Assembly: GCF_000730425.1 (NCBI RefSeq)
Contig: NZ_CP008896.1
Span: forward strand, 4,154,001-4,218,000
DNA: 64,000 bases
Direction of reading: 5' to 3'
Source: Pseudomonas fluorescens
Lineage (GTDB): Bacteria; Pseudomonadota; Gammaproteobacteria; Pseudomonadales; Pseudomonadaceae
Of this stretch, positions 19,256 to 28,825 are shown piece by piece. Under the pieces are notes generated by a model. It saw nothing but the letters and a program-made list of their open reading frames with translations. It had not been told where the DNA came from and searched no databases. A program made the translations under genes and the position numbers. Position 1 is the first letter of the stretch. Each line of letters begins with the position of its first letter.

Positions 19256-20391
19256 ACCTGAGCCCGCTTTTCTTTACCACTGTTGACGACGAATCCTGCA
19301 TCCATGATGAGCTGGATTTGACGCCTGAACAGCGTACCAAGATCGCCAGTGCACGGACGGATGTCAGAAGCTGCCTACGCACGGGCATTCCTCGTGTGAT
19401 GAGAGCTGGCGGATACACGGAAGACGTACCGCAGCCGCGCTTCTTTACGCAGGGATCGTGGGCATACAAGACGCTGAACTCGCCGGCACAACGTCCGCAG
19501 CAGGCGGATGTCGATGATGGTTGCTATCTACCAATGAGTTTCGTCTCGCAGACGCAGCGCCCCAGCACAGCGGCAACAGTTTTCTTTACTGCTGCGGAAG
19601 AGGCGTTAAGGCCGCTGGTCGAAGAAAAGGGGTGGAAGCTTGTCACTGACAAGCCGACTTGCATTCGCATTGTCATTGCTGCCTATGCCCACATTGACAT
19701 CCCACTATATGCCATCCCCGATCAGGAGTTCGTGAATCTGGCCGAGGCCTCAATGAGGCGATATGGCTATGACTCGGTGATGGATGCCATTATCAAAGCG
19801 GAGCGAGATGCGTGGACGGCATTACCGCGCGACAAGGTTTTACTTGCCCATCGTGAATGCAATTGGATGCCCTCTGATCCTAGGCCTGTAAAGGAGTGGT
19901 TCCTGGGCGAAGTGGAAGCTAAGGGGGAGCAGTTCCGCCGCGTGGTTCGTTACTTGAAGGCATTCCGCGATTGGAGGTGGTCCAGCGGCGGGCCCTCTTC
20001 GATCCTGCTGATGGCCGCCGCGGCTCCGCTATTTGAAAAGCGTGATCGGCGCGACGACCTCGCGTTGCTAGATGTCGTCGCGGCACTACCGGCCCGATTG
20101 CGTGCGGGGGTGAACAACCCCGTGGATGAATCCGAATCGCTTACGGTACGGCTGGGCAAAGCCGGTGTCGAAGAAGCTGCAAAGGCGTTCGAAGAATTTG
20201 AGAAGGTGCTTCGCGGCGCAACCGACGCCAGCAGCCCTTCACAAGCTTGCATCTGGATGCAGGGCGAATTCGGCCCGCGTTTTCCGAATGAGCCGGATCG
20301 GATCAAGGTGGTATCCATCGTCGCCACCATCGCCGCCGCTCCCGCCGCCGCTGGTCCGAGCGAACTCGTCGGACGAACGAAGGCCGGATGA
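19249..20391 (+). CDS. CD-NTase (DncV-like cyclic dinucleotide synthase)
   Basis: 380 aa from the ATG inside the capV end. The nucleotidyltransferase signature is clear: GSW (69-71), the metal-binding pair in DVDDGCYLP (Asp87, Asp89) and the third Asp in HIDIPLYAI (Asp150). The DxDDG-x-YLP and HxDxPLYAIP forms are those of Vibrio DncV, a clade-A enzyme that makes 3',3'-cGAMP, so that product is the best guess. Cap2 in the next gene should conjugate its C-terminus; the protein ends in an Ala/Gly tail (GRTKAG). Confidence 0.9.
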   Translation: MLNLSPLFFTTVDDESCIHDELDLTPEQRTKIASARTDVRSCLRTGIPRVMRAGGYTEDVPQPRFFTQGSWAYKTLNSPAQRPQQADVDDGCYLPMSFVSQTQRPSTAATVFFTAAEEALRPLVEEKGWKLVTDKPTCIRIVIAAYAHIDIPLYAIPDQEFVNLAEASMRRYGYDSVMDAIIKAERDAWTALPRDKVLLAHRECNWMPSDPRPVKEWFLGEVEAKGEQFRRVVRYLKAFRDWRWSSGGPSSILLMAAAAPLFEKRDRRDDLALLDVVAALPARLRAGVNNPVDESESLTVRLGKAGVEEAAKAFEEFEKVLRGATDASSPSQACIWMQGEFGPRFPNEPDRIKVVSIVATIAAAPAAAGPSELVGRTKAG

Positions 20392-22019
20392 GCGGCGCCA
20401 TAGCGGTCGCAAACGTGATCGAGGCCTTTGAGCAGCAAGGCTTCGCGTTTGTTGGCAAGACGGATGACGGCTGGTTCAAGCTGCACGGGTGTTTGAACCC
20501 ACCCGGTGCGGGCAAGGGTTGTCCGTGCGAAGTCCAACTCGACCCCACATTCTTTGACTTGCCTCGCATCCGGCTGCTGGAAATCCCCTCCGAACTGCCG
20601 GCTGCGGTTCCTCATCTTGGCGCAGATGGCGGTCTTTGCTATCTCGCCAAGGGCACGGTCGTCCTGGACATCTACGATCCTGTCGGACAGTCGCTGGCAT
20701 GCCTGCAACACGCGGCCGTCTTGTTCGGGCAGATCCTGAAGGGAGAGATGATCGAAGATCTCGCGGAAGAGTTCTTCGCCTACTGGCACGGTGGGCTTTG
20801 CTTCGTGGACATGCAAGGCGAGGATTTGGGGCGGCAGAACTGCATCGTCGCGCAGGCCAATGGGAATCCCTTGTGGTTCATCACCGACAACGAAGATCGA
20901 ACAACAGAAAAACTGAAGTCGCTCGGCTACCAAGTCACCGATAGAACGGTGCTGACTTACCGGGTGAAGACGGGTGCTCAACCCCGTCCTCTGACCAGCC
21001 ATTGGCCTCCTGAAACAGTGAGGGATATCTTGGCATGGCAAAGCGCCCTTGACCCTCGGTGCCGGCGCAAGATTCACGAACGCATCAAGGAAGGAGAAAG
21101 GAAAAAGGCCAATGGCGTTCTGATCGTCGTCGAATCCCCATTGATGACGTATGGCTTCGTGGTTCTCTATGACCGCCAACGTCCTGTGCAAAAGAGCAAG
21201 CTCGCAGATCGCAGGGATTCCAGCTATGGATTGAAGGTGATACCCATCTCAATGGTCAGAATAGATGATCGCTACCTTGCCCAGCGGAACATGCCTAAGG
21301 CAAAGACGCTTGCAGGTAAGAACCTAGCCGTCGTGGGATGCGGCACGATCGGCGGATATCTGTCGGACATGCTGGTCAAGGCCGGGGCGGGGACAGGCGG
21401 CGGAAAACTCACGTTAGTGGACTTCGACTGCCTTCTCCCGCAGAACATCGGGCGCCATCGCTTGGGATTTCCAGATCTGCTGTCTAACAAAGCCGAGGCT
21501 ATGGCGAAGGAACTGAACCGCTTGGCGCCAGGGGCCGAGATTCGTTCTCTTCCCGTTGATGTCAGGCAGGCCCAGTTGGGAGAACTGAACCTTCTCATAG
21601 ATGCCACCGGGGAGGAATCCCTCGGGCATTGGCTGTGCGGCCACTATCCACCACCTACGCCCATGCTTTCGGTCTGGATAGAGGGGCCGGGTACGGCTGT
21701 CCGCGCACTATTGAGAACGCACGCATCTGGTGCTTGCTACCGATGTCTTTGGCATAGCAATAGAAGAGGCGAACTCCGCTCTACAGTTGATCCTCTTCCT
21801 GCCATCTTGGCGGGGCACGGATGTGAGGGCTTATACGTGCCGTTTCCTGCCTCGGTGTCGGTGCATGCTGCCAGCCTGGGCGCAGAGATGGCGCTTGATT
21901 GGGTTAACGGCGTCCATTCCCCCGCACTTCGAACGAGGGTCATCGACCGTACCCAGCAATCTGCCACGCCCGACTGTGATCCGCTGCGGAACCCGGAATG
22001 TCCTGTATGCAATTCATGA
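20388..22019 (+). CDS. cap2: CBASS ubiquitin-transferase-like protein Cap2 (E2-E1 fusion)
   Basis: 543 aa. Residues 1-160 are E2-like, with the probable catalytic Cys84 in [10 protein letters not shown] linker leads to a ThiF/E1 adenylation domain: [18 protein letters not shown] (nucleotide loop near 312-329), [15 protein letters not shown], and a candidate E1 Cys479 in [11 protein letters not shown]. Cys450/Cys453 and Cys538/Cys541 form a likely zinc site. Cap2 primes CD-NTases by covalent attachment of their C-terminus. It overlaps both neighbours by 4 bp. Confidence 0.9.
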   Translation: MSGAIAVANVIEAFEQQGFAFVGKTDDGWFKLHGCLNPPGAGKGCPCEVQLDPTFFDLPRIRLLEIPSELPAAVPHLGADGGLCYLAKGTVVLDIYDPVGQSLACLQHAAVLFGQILKGEMIEDLAEEFFAYWHGGLCFVDMQGEDLGRQNCIVAQANGNPLWFITDNEDRTTEKLKSLGYQVTDRTVLTYRVKTGAQPRPLTSHWPPETVRDILAWQSALDPRCRRKIHERIKEGERKKANGVLIVVESPLMTYGFVVLYDRQRPVQKSKLADRRDSSYGLKVIPISMVRIDDRYLAQRNMPKAKTLAGKNLAVVGCGTIGGYLSDMLVKAGAGTGGGKLTLVDFDCLLPQNIGRHRLGFPDLLSNKAEAMAKELNRLAPGAEIRSLPVDVRQAQLGELNLLIDATGEESLGHWLCGHYPPPTPMLSVWIEGPGTAVRALLRTHASGACYRCLWHSNRRGELRSTVDPLPAILAGHGCEGLYVPFPASVSVHAASLGAEMALDWVNGVHSPALRTRVIDRTQQSATPDCDPLRNPECPVCNS

Positions 22020-22483
22020 GTTCTTGGGCCACTGGCGACAGGAGGACGCTGCTGCATTTTACGGATTCCACACTGGAGACTTTTTGCCAGCATATTCAGG
22101 TTATTGATACCGCCTGTGAAGCTGGTGGAATTCTGCTTGGTTCAGTTCATGGGGCTCACATGATTATCGATGAAGCAACGGCCCCTACGGAATATGACAA
22201 ACGATTCAGATGTCTATTCGAGCGTATGCCCTTTGGTCACGAATCTATTGCCCTGGCGCGATGGACGGGGAGTAACGGGACCATCCGCTACTTGGGGGAA
22301 TGGCACACTCATTCAGAGGATCATCCTCACCCTTCTGGTCTGGATAGATCGGAATGGAACCGCTTATCAGCGAAGCGTCGGGACAAGCGGCCAATGATTG
22401 CTGTCATCGTCGGACGAAAATCTCTATACGCCGAATTGGTGCCGAAATCAGGCCGAGGTTTGGTACTCGCTCCCGTGGAGTAG
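22016..22483 (+). CDS. cap3: CBASS JAB/MPN isopeptidase Cap3
   Basis: 155 aa. The ATG at 22,016 overlaps the cap2 stop (ATGA), which decides it over an in-frame ATG at 21,998. JAMM zinc site: Glu35 in EAGGILLG, then HTHSEDHPHPSGLD with His97, His99 and Asp110. Cap3 removes the conjugates made by Cap2. It completes the type II CBASS set capV, CD-NTase, cap2, cap3 in the order known from Vibrio cholerae. Confidence 0.9.
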   Translation: MSSWATGDRRTLLHFTDSTLETFCQHIQVIDTACEAGGILLGSVHGAHMIIDEATAPTEYDKRFRCLFERMPFGHESIALARWTGSNGTIRYLGEWHTHSEDHPHPSGLDRSEWNRLSAKRRDKRPMIAVIVGRKSLYAELVPKSGRGLVLAPVE

Positions 22484-22818
22484 CGCACAATCAATCCAGT
22501 GCGTCCCGGCGTGCAGCCGTCGGGTTCACGGGCTGCGCCCCGCGCTTCGTGCCGAATCGCGGCCATTCGGCTTTGACCCCTGACGCCTTCGGCCCTGACG
22601 GGCCTGCGCGCTCCGCTTGCACAAGGGCCAGTGTGTGCAATGGGAGGGTGTAGGCGGTCTTGCTGTTCCCTTCACCGTATCACGGCGTTCTCGCCGTCAA
22701 TGACTGCGCGTGCTCGCACGCTTGCGGCCTGATGGCCGTCTCCGATCCCTGACTGCTTGCGCTGCGCCGTGCTCTCCACGGTTCCGGGCAATTCCGCCCG
22801 AGCAACCGGAGCACGATC
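22484..22818. other. Intergenic region with ICE-type repeat
   Basis: 335 bp without a gene. It holds one copy of a dispersed repeat (22,535-22,625: GCTGCGCCCCG...GGCCATTCGGCTT...CTGACGCCTTCGG...GCGCGCT..GCTTGC) also seen at 29,340-29,433 and more loosely at 24,350-24,450. It marks the boundary between the CBASS cargo and the ICE backbone. Confidence 0.5.
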
Positions 22819-23328
22819 ATGTCGCAACTGTCCTTTTCCTCGTTCGATTCCTCGCTGATGGTGCGTGACGCGCAGGGGCGCTACCTGCTCGCGACTGCCG
22901 AGCAGATTCTGGAGGCCGCGCGCCAGGCCATCGAGCGCAAGATGCAGCGTGGTACTTCGTTCACGTCGCCGGCGGCGGTCAAGGAGTACCTGCGCGCCAA
23001 GCTGGCCGGCTTCGAGCATGAGGTGTTCGCGGTGCTGTTCATGGACACGCAGCATCGGCTGATCGAGTACGCCGAGATGTTCCGAGGCACCATCGACGGC
23101 GCATCGGTGTATCCGCGCGAGCTGGTCAAGGAGGCGCTGCGGCTCAACGCGGCGGCGGTCATCGTGTCGCACAACCACCCGAGCGGCAATCCCGAGCCGA
23201 GCGGTGCCGACAGGACGCTGACCCAGCGGCTCAAGGAGGCGCTGGGGCTGGTGGACGTGCGCGTGCTGGATCACATCATCGTTGCAGGCACCGACACCAC
23301 ATCGTTTGCCGAACGTGGCCTGATCTGA
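22819..23328 (+). CDS. radC: RadC-family JAB-domain protein
   Basis: 169 aa. The C-terminal RadC/JAB domain has its zinc ligands in SHNHPSGNPEPSGAD, with the acidic residue in EVFAVLFMD. The N-terminus lacks the helix-hairpin-helix of chromosomal RadC, as usual for the short RadC homologues of ICEs and plasmids. Despite the name, a repair role is not established. It is a standard backbone gene of Tn4371-type elements. A strong terminator follows at once. Confidence 0.88.
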   Translation: MSQLSFSSFDSSLMVRDAQGRYLLATAEQILEAARQAIERKMQRGTSFTSPAAVKEYLRAKLAGFEHEVFAVLFMDTQHRLIEYAEMFRGTIDGASVYPRELVKEALRLNAAAVIVSHNHPSGNPEPSGADRTLTQRLKEALGLVDVRVLDHIIVAGTDTTSFAERGLI

Positions 23329-23332
23329 CGAA

Positions 23333-23352
23333 GGGGGCTTCGGCCCCTTTTT
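23333..23352 (+). terminator. Rho-independent terminator after radC
   Basis: GGGGGC-TTCG-GCCCC followed by TTTTT, 5 bp past the radC stop. It also separates radC from the convergent gene that ends at 23,364. Confidence 0.85.
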
Positions 23353-23363
23353 GCTGCGCCGTG

Positions 23364-24173
23364 CTACTCGGTTCCGTTGCGCTCACGCTGACGGAGGCGC
23401 TTCACGTAAGCTTCGTCCACCAGTTCGTCGGGGCCGAGATCCAGTGCGCAGTTCGCCAATGAGGCCAATGTCCGATCGGTCAGCTTGAACGCCCTTGGCA
23501 GTTGGCCGTAGTTCTCCGTGCTGTTTTCCTCGATCGAAGCGAACAGTGCCTTGAAGAAGTCGGCCTTGGAGGGACGGGTCGCCGCAGTGGCGGCGGCCGT
23601 CAGTGGGTCTGTGGCCGCCATCTCCGCCTTCTCAGCATCCGATGCCAGTTCGCGCATGAAGTCGCCCAATGAGGGCCAATACTTCAGATCGAACTGGCCC
23701 CGGAGGGCATCCAGCTTCTCTTGTACGTATGACTGGAACAGGCAGTTGTTCTGGGATGCAGCCTCGATCACGTCGCCAACGTGATAGTGGGTTTCGCTGC
23801 TGAAACCCGAGGTGTTGTGCAGATCGGTGCGTTGATCCAGCAGTTCTGCCAACTCATTCGCCTTCCTCGCGATTTGCTGATTGACGTTGGTGAGGTCGTT
23901 GCGGGCGGTGCGCGCCTTCAGCATCTTCTGTGGATTCCAGAAAGCGGCAGTGCTCAACACAAGGCCGAGAAAGACCTGGAGCGCCGGAGGCCGGGCGTGG
24001 AGCTTTCCATGCAATTCATCGTAGGCGTCTTTCAATTCGACGCCACGCGCCAGCAGGCGATCCGCGACCGCGTTCTCGCTGGGCAGGATGTGGTGCTCGA
24101 TGTTGTACTGCTTTCCCTCCAGGAGGAGGTCTTCGCAGGCTTGCTGCGGATTCACGGTTTGAGACGAACTCAC
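23364..24173 (-). CDS. Unrecognised ICE protein
   Basis: 269 aa from a GTG at 24,173 that has AAGGAC at good spacing; the open frame runs to an ATG at 24,374, but that extra part looks like the non-coding, repeat-rich gap. I do not recognise the family. Visible parts: one hydrophobic helix near residue 65-80 (ALQVFLGLVLSTAAFW), a predicted coiled coil (ARTARNDLTNVNQQIARKANE), a globular middle with a Cys and aromatics, an Ala/Thr-rich linker and a charged C-terminus. It is convergent with radC, lies on the opposite strand to the backbone and is a likely cargo gene. Confidence 0.6.
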   Translation of the reverse strand: MSSSQTVNPQQACEDLLLEGKQYNIEHHILPSENAVADRLLARGVELKDAYDELHGKLHARPPALQVFLGLVLSTAAFWNPQKMLKARTARNDLTNVNQQIARKANELAELLDQRTDLHNTSGFSSETHYHVGDVIEAASQNNCLFQSYVQEKLDALRGQFDLKYWPSLGDFMRELASDAEKAEMAATDPLTAAATAATRPSKADFFKALFASIEENSTENYGQLPRAFKLTDRTLASLANCALDLGPDELVDEAYVKRLRQRERNGTE

Positions 24174-24788
24174 GGTCTGTCCTTGATGTTTTAGATGCTT
24201 CACAGCGTATTGAACCCTGCCTGATTTGTCGGTACCCGAGCGACTGTTGATGAACCGGCTCTGAGGTACCCACGCCAATGCAATCCGGGCGTCCCCGGGG
24301 AGATGGCCGGTCGCGCTGTCGTGCGCGTGGCGCATCGAGCCGCCTGCGGCGTCTCGCCCCTGACGGGCTTCCATCGTTCCCTCGCTCCGCTCGGCTGACG
24401 CCTTCGGCCCGGAATCCTCGATCCGGGCCTGCGCGCTTGCGCTTGCGTGCAGTTCAGCACACGGGGACGGCCGTTGCCATGTCCAGCCGTCTCCCCTGAC
24501 TTCATCACCTTGTCCGCGACTGTAGCCCGTGTCCGCGTGCCGTCAAGGCGCGCCAGGCCGTGTCCTCGGCTGCGCCTGCGGGCCGCACCTACCTGACGCT
24601 TTTCTCCTTGACGGCCCACGTCCGTGGGCTCCTGACCGTCGCGGGCGATGAACTCAGGAAAGACGGTGGCAACAGGGCCAACCGGGTTCCTCGTGCCAAC
24701 CGCACCGAACAGCCGAAAGGCTGGGCTCCGAATCTTGGAATCCGGTGTGCGGTGTGAACAGCAAACCCTTTTCGTCAGGAGAAAGATC
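24174..24788. other. Intergenic region upstream of the DUF932 gene
   Basis: About 615 bp with no convincing gene. It contains a diverged copy of the dispersed ICE repeat (24,350-24,450), with CTGACGCCTTCGGCCC and GGGCCTGCGCGCTTGCGC. It should hold the promoter of the DUF932-ParB group on the right and of the minus-strand gene on the left. Confidence 0.5.
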
Positions 24789-25619
24789 ATGCAACTCGCA
24801 TCCCGTTTCGCTTCCCGTTCCCCCTCGCTGCGCAGTGACTACCCGCTGACCGATGACCAGATTCACCGCGTAGCGCCGTCCATCTTCGCGGACGCGCCGC
24901 ATGAAAGCCGTTCGCAGCGGTACGCCTATATCCCCACCGCCGCAGTGCTGGCCGAGCTTCGCAAAGAAGGTTTCCAGCCCTTCATGGTGACGCAAACCCG
25001 CGTGCGCGACGAAGGCAAGCGCGAGCACACCAAACACATGCTGCGCCTACGCCATGCCAGCCAGATCAACGGCGCGGAAGCCAATGAAATCGTGTTGCTC
25101 AATTCCCATGACGGGACGAGCAGCTATCAGATGCTGGCCGGCATGTTCCGGTTCGTGTGCAGCAATGGCCTTGTGTGCGGCGACACCGTGGCCGATGTGC
25201 GCGTGCCCCACAAGGGCGACGTTTCCGGGCATGTCATCGAAGGCGCTTACGAAGTCTTGCGCGGCTTCGACCGGGTGAAGGATTCCCGCGATGCCATGCG
25301 CGCCATCACGCTCCATGACTCCGAAGCCGAAGTGTTCGCCCGTTCCGCGCTGGCCTTGAAGTACGACCCCACCGACAACAAGCCCGCGCCCATCACCGAA
25401 TCGCAAATCCTGATGCCGCGCCGGTTCGACGACCGCCGCCCGGACTTGTGGAGCGTGTTCAACCGCACCCAAGAAAACCTGACCAAAGGCGGCTTGCATG
25501 GCCGCAGCGCCAACGGACGCCGCCAGCAAACCCGCCCGGTGCAGGGCATTGATTCCGATGTGCGCCTCAATCGCGCCCTCTGGATGCTGGCCGATGGCCT
25601 GCGCCAGTTGAAAGCCTGA
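24789..25619 (+). CDS. DUF932-domain protein
   Basis: 276 aa from the ATG at 24,789, which has AGGAGA at correct spacing; an upstream extension to 24,648 is not needed. It matches DUF932 over most of its length (YIPTAAVLAELRKEGFQPFM, RVRDEGKREHTKHMLRLRH, ANEIVLLNSHDGTSSYQMLAG, FVCSNGLVCGD). These phage/plasmid proteins have no established biochemical activity. It sits 80 bp before parB, a pairing conserved in ICEs of this type. Confidence 0.85.
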   Translation: MQLASRFASRSPSLRSDYPLTDDQIHRVAPSIFADAPHESRSQRYAYIPTAAVLAELRKEGFQPFMVTQTRVRDEGKREHTKHMLRLRHASQINGAEANEIVLLNSHDGTSSYQMLAGMFRFVCSNGLVCGDTVADVRVPHKGDVSGHVIEGAYEVLRGFDRVKDSRDAMRAITLHDSEAEVFARSALALKYDPTDNKPAPITESQILMPRRFDDRRPDLWSVFNRTQENLTKGGLHGRSANGRRQQTRPVQGIDSDVRLNRALWMLADGLRQLKA

Positions 25620-25699
25620 TTCCCCACGCGGCAGGGGCAGGCAGCAGCCCTTGCCGCTTTCTTCGCTGCTGCATCCCTGAACCCATAGGAGTTATCACC

Positions 25700-27721
25700 A
25701 TGAACGCCGTTACCCAGACCGAAGCCCGCGCCCTCAACACCGCCGCCGCTATCCCGCTGGAAACCGCCGACCCGACCAAGAATCTGATTCTGGTTCCGCT
25801 GTCGCGGCTGGTGTCGCGCCCGACCGGGCGCAACGTGCGCAAGACCCCGCGCATGTCCATTCCCGAACTCGCCGCGAGCATTCAGCGTGTCGGCTTGCTG
25901 CAAAACCTCATCGTCATCGCCGCCGCCGATGGCGAGCATTACGAAGTGGTGGCCGGTGGCCGTCGCCTCGCAGCCCTCAAGTTACTGGCGAAAAAGCGCC
26001 GCATCAGCAAGGAATGGGAAGTGCCTTGCCTGCTGGTGGCCGATGGCACCGCCCGCACGGCCAGCCTGACCGAGAATGTGCAGCGCGAAGCCATGCACCC
26101 CGCCGACCAGTTCGAGGCATTCGCCGCGCTGGTGGCCGAAGGCCGACCCATCGAGGACATAGCCGCCGATTTCAGCGTGTCCCCGCTGGTGGTGCAGCGC
26201 CGCTTGAAGCTGGCGAACGTCTCGCCGCGCCTGCTGGCCGACTACCGCGCCGAAGCCGTGACGCTCGATCAGTTGATGGCCCTTGCCATCACCGACGACC
26301 ACGCCGCGCAGGAAACCGCGTTCTACGACGCGCCGACGTGGCAGCGCAACCCTTCGCAATTGCGCGACCGCCTCACCGAGCGCGAGATTGACGCATACCG
26401 GCATCCGCTGGTGCATTTCGTGGGGCTGGATACCTACGGAGCCGCAGGCGGTGGTGTGCGCCGCGACCTGTTCGCGGAAGGTGACGCGGGCGTGTATCTG
26501 ACCGATGCCGCGCTGCTGGAACGGCTGGCGCAAGACAAGCTGGCAGGCATCGCCGCCGAGATGAAGTCCGAAGGCTGGGCGTGGGTGGATGTCACCCCCG
26601 CCGTGACCCACGCCGACCTGCATGCCTTCCAGCGTGCCCCGAGGGAACGGCGCGAGCCGAGCAAGCGCGAAGCGCAGCGCATCGAGAAGCTGCAAACCAA
26701 GCTGCACGAACTGGCCGCAGCCGTGGATGACGCACTGGATGCCGAGGACGAGGAAAAGGCCGACGCCTTGCAGGAAGAAGGCGAAGCCGTGGGCGAGCAG
26801 TTGCAGGCGCTGGAAGATGGCTTGCAGAACTACAGCCCGACCGTGGAGGCCGCAGCCGGTGCCATCGTCACCATCGACCGCAACGGGCAGGCCGTCATTC
26901 ATCGCGGGCTGCTGCGCGAAGCCGAAGCCAAGGCGCTGCGCACGCTGGAACGCTTGCGGCAGGGTTTCAGCGGCGAGGATGCCGGGAACGACGACGAAGG
27001 CGAGGACGGAGACAGCGAGGGGCAGCCCATGACCGCCGCCATGTCCGACAAGCTGGCGCAGTGGTTGAGCGCCCACCGTACCGCCGCGCTGCAAATCGAA
27101 GTCGCCCGGCATCCGCAAGTGGCGCTGGCCGCGCTGGTGCATGGCATGGTGCAGACCGTCTTGCAGGAAAGCCGCTACGGCCACGACTTGCCGCTGGGCG
27201 TGAGCCTGAAGGTGCAAGACCGACTGGAAGGCATGGCACCGGACTGGCCGGAATCGACCGCCGCCGTGGCGCTGCGCGAACTGCAACAAGTAGCTGCTGA
27301 AGGCTTGCCGCAGGACAGCGCCGAACTGTTCGCCGTGCTGCTGGCGAAACCGCAGGATGAACTGGTGCGCCTGCTGGCGGTATGCGTGGCCGTCACGGTG
27401 GACGTGGTGACGCCCCGCGCTGCACAGCACCAAGCCGGCGCCGAACTGGCGCAGGCCGTTGGGCTGGACATGGCCGCATGGTGGAAGCCTACCGATGAGG
27501 GTTATTTCCGGCATGTGCCGAAGGCCGCGATTCTGGAAGCCGTGGAGCAGTTTGCCCCGTCGCACGTCACCCGGCTGGCGAAGTTGAAGAAGGCCGACAT
27601 TGCCAGCGAAGCCGAACGGCTGGCGGATGGCACAGGCTGGATGCCTGCCATCTTCGCCACCGAAGGCACGCAGAAAGCCACGCAGGCAGAACCGCAGGAG
27701 CAGGATGACGCCCCGGAGTAA
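25700..27721 (+). CDS. ParB/RepB/Spo0J nuclease-domain protein
   Basis: 673 aa, about twice the length of chromosomal ParB. The N-terminal ParB domain (LVPLSRLVSRPTGRNVRKTP, EVVAGGRRLAALKLLAKKRR) and HTH (ENVQREAMHPADQFEAFAAL, DIAADFSVSPLVVQRRLKLA) are clear. The long C-terminal part has an acidic coiled region near 330-440 and an Ala-rich end. Such large ParB-like proteins are usual in Tn4371-type ICEs and are not next to ParA here, so a role in DNA transactions or regulation is as likely as partition. GGAGT precedes the ATG. Confidence 0.85.
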   Translation: MNAVTQTEARALNTAAAIPLETADPTKNLILVPLSRLVSRPTGRNVRKTPRMSIPELAASIQRVGLLQNLIVIAAADGEHYEVVAGGRRLAALKLLAKKRRISKEWEVPCLLVADGTARTASLTENVQREAMHPADQFEAFAALVAEGRPIEDIAADFSVSPLVVQRRLKLANVSPRLLADYRAEAVTLDQLMALAITDDHAAQETAFYDAPTWQRNPSQLRDRLTEREIDAYRHPLVHFVGLDTYGAAGGGVRRDLFAEGDAGVYLTDAALLERLAQDKLAGIAAEMKSEGWAWVDVTPAVTHADLHAFQRAPRERREPSKREAQRIEKLQTKLHELAAAVDDALDAEDEEKADALQEEGEAVGEQLQALEDGLQNYSPTVEAAAGAIVTIDRNGQAVIHRGLLREAEAKALRTLERLRQGFSGEDAGNDDEGEDGDSEGQPMTAAMSDKLAQWLSAHRTAALQIEVARHPQVALAALVHGMVQTVLQESRYGHDLPLGVSLKVQDRLEGMAPDWPESTAAVALRELQQVAAEGLPQDSAELFAVLLAKPQDELVRLLAVCVAVTVDVVTPRAAQHQAGAELAQAVGLDMAAWWKPTDEGYFRHVPKAAILEAVEQFAPSHVTRLAKLKKADIASEAERLADGTGWMPAIFATEGTQKATQAEPQEQDDAPE

Positions 27722-27828
27722 GCCGAGGCAATGGCGGATGAACTCGCCGTCGCGCTGGCCGCTTGACCCGCGCCGACAGCAAGCGCCCCGGCCTCGACCG
27801 GGGCGCTTCGCTGGAAGGAGAACACCCC

Positions 27829-28038
27829 ATGACCCGCATCCCCACCAGCCGCCCACGCATGGCGGCGATCTACGCCCCTGGCACGGTACGCGCCCGCCGC
27901 TGGCACGGCGATGGCGACGTGCGTGGCTACCGTCCGCCTTGCGGCTGGACGGCCTGCGCCGACCTGACCGACATTCACCCCATCACGGGCCGCGCCTTGC
28001 CGTGTGCCGTGTGGTGGATTGTCGAAACGAAGGAATAA
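27829..28038 (+). CDS. Small conserved ICE protein
   Basis: 69 aa from an ATG preceded by GGAAGGAGAAC. It has a basic N-terminus ([17 protein letters not shown]) and a Trp/Cys-containing core ([18 protein letters not shown]) ending VWWIVETKE. No known domain is recognised. Good ribosome site and codon use similar to parB support it as real, probably in the parB transcript. Confidence 0.6.
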   Translation: MTRIPTSRPRMAAIYAPGTVRARRWHGDGDVRGYRPPCGWTACADLTDIHPITGRALPCAVWWIVETKE

Positions 28039-28049
28039 CCACGATCAGC

Positions 28050-28246
28050 CCCGCGCCCACGCCCTTCCGACCTGGGCGCGGGAGACGCAAAATCCGGGCG
28101 CGGCGGTGGCCGCGCCCGGTTTCAAGGCCCAAAGCCAGAACGCCCCTTCGCCGCCTTCGGGCAGGCGGCGAAGGGGCGGCGCACAAGCGGCCTTGTGCGC
28201 GAGAAACCTGCGAAGCCCAACAGAGCGTCGGCGCACAGCGCCGACG
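28050..28246. repeat. Array of five perfect stem-loops
   Basis: Arms: 28,050-28,059 with 28,073-28,082 (10 bp); 28,094-28,104 with 28,109-28,119 (11 bp, loop GGTG); 28,141-28,155 with 28,164-28,178 (15 bp); 28,179-28,187 with 28,192-28,200 (9 bp, loop CGGC); 28,226-28,234 with 28,238-28,246 (9 bp, loop ACA). All arms are perfectly complementary. No T-tract follows any of them, so they are not simple terminators. Confidence 0.75.
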
Positions 28247-28448
28247 ACATGCCGAACGCGCCCCGCCGCAAGGAGCGGGACTTGTGGGGCTACGCCCCGG
28301 CTTGCTGCGGCAGGTTGCACGAAAGCGTGCCGTCCTCGACGCTGGCGGTTCGTCGCCTGTACGTCACGAAGGACGGCTCACCGACACACCGCCCGACCCT
28401 GTATGGAGCTTCCACACCACCCCTCACGCAAGAGGCCGCCTGCTACGT

Positions 28449-28468
28449 CAAGGGCGCTTGCGCCCTTG
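28449..28468. repeat. Additional perfect hairpin
   Basis: CAAGGGCG-CTTG-CGCCCTTG, 8-bp perfect stem, about 200 bp past the main hairpin array and in the same gene-free stretch. Confidence 0.6.
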
Positions 28469-28825
28469 TCTCCGGTGTTGTCCTTGCCCGTGTCAGGGCG
28501 CAGGCCGGTGAAGCCGTCACGCGGGGATGCCGAGTCGGCCATGTCTCCATTCGGGAGCGGGCGGCCAGTACGTCCTTGTGTTGTTGTGAATCCTGGCGGT
28601 GGCACGGCTGCGCCTTGGGCTTCATGGCCGCAACCTTCCAGCGAAAACAATTTCCCCGCCTTTGTCACTGCGTTCGGCGGCTTCCTCGCGCAACAAATTC
28701 TTTTCGCTTCCAGGCGCTCCACTGCGTTGCGCCCGCAAGCGGTGCGGCCCGCCCATCCCCCGCCTGACGGATCACAACAAGGACGCACTGGCGCGACCTT
28801 GTTCAACCCGAAAGGAGAAATCATC

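Larger units (their letters stand above)
28039..28825. other. Long gap with a serial hairpin array
   Basis: 787 bp. Open frames exist (for example 28,195-28,767) but several frames are open at once and the translations are Cys/Arg-rich and unlike any family. The left third carries five strong hairpins in 200 bp, and a sixth lies at 28,449. The right end contains the promoter and ribosome site of the DUF736 gene. Confidence 0.6.

Noticed and set aside
24200..24790. Minus-strand 196-codon frame opposite the DUF932 upstream region
   Set aside because: Low-complexity Arg/Pro/Gly translation in a repeat-rich gap; no family or ribosome site.
28195..28767. 190-codon open frame in the hairpin region
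   Set aside because: Other frames are open too, the product is Cys/Arg-rich without a family, and it overlaps strong hairpins; treated as non-coding.
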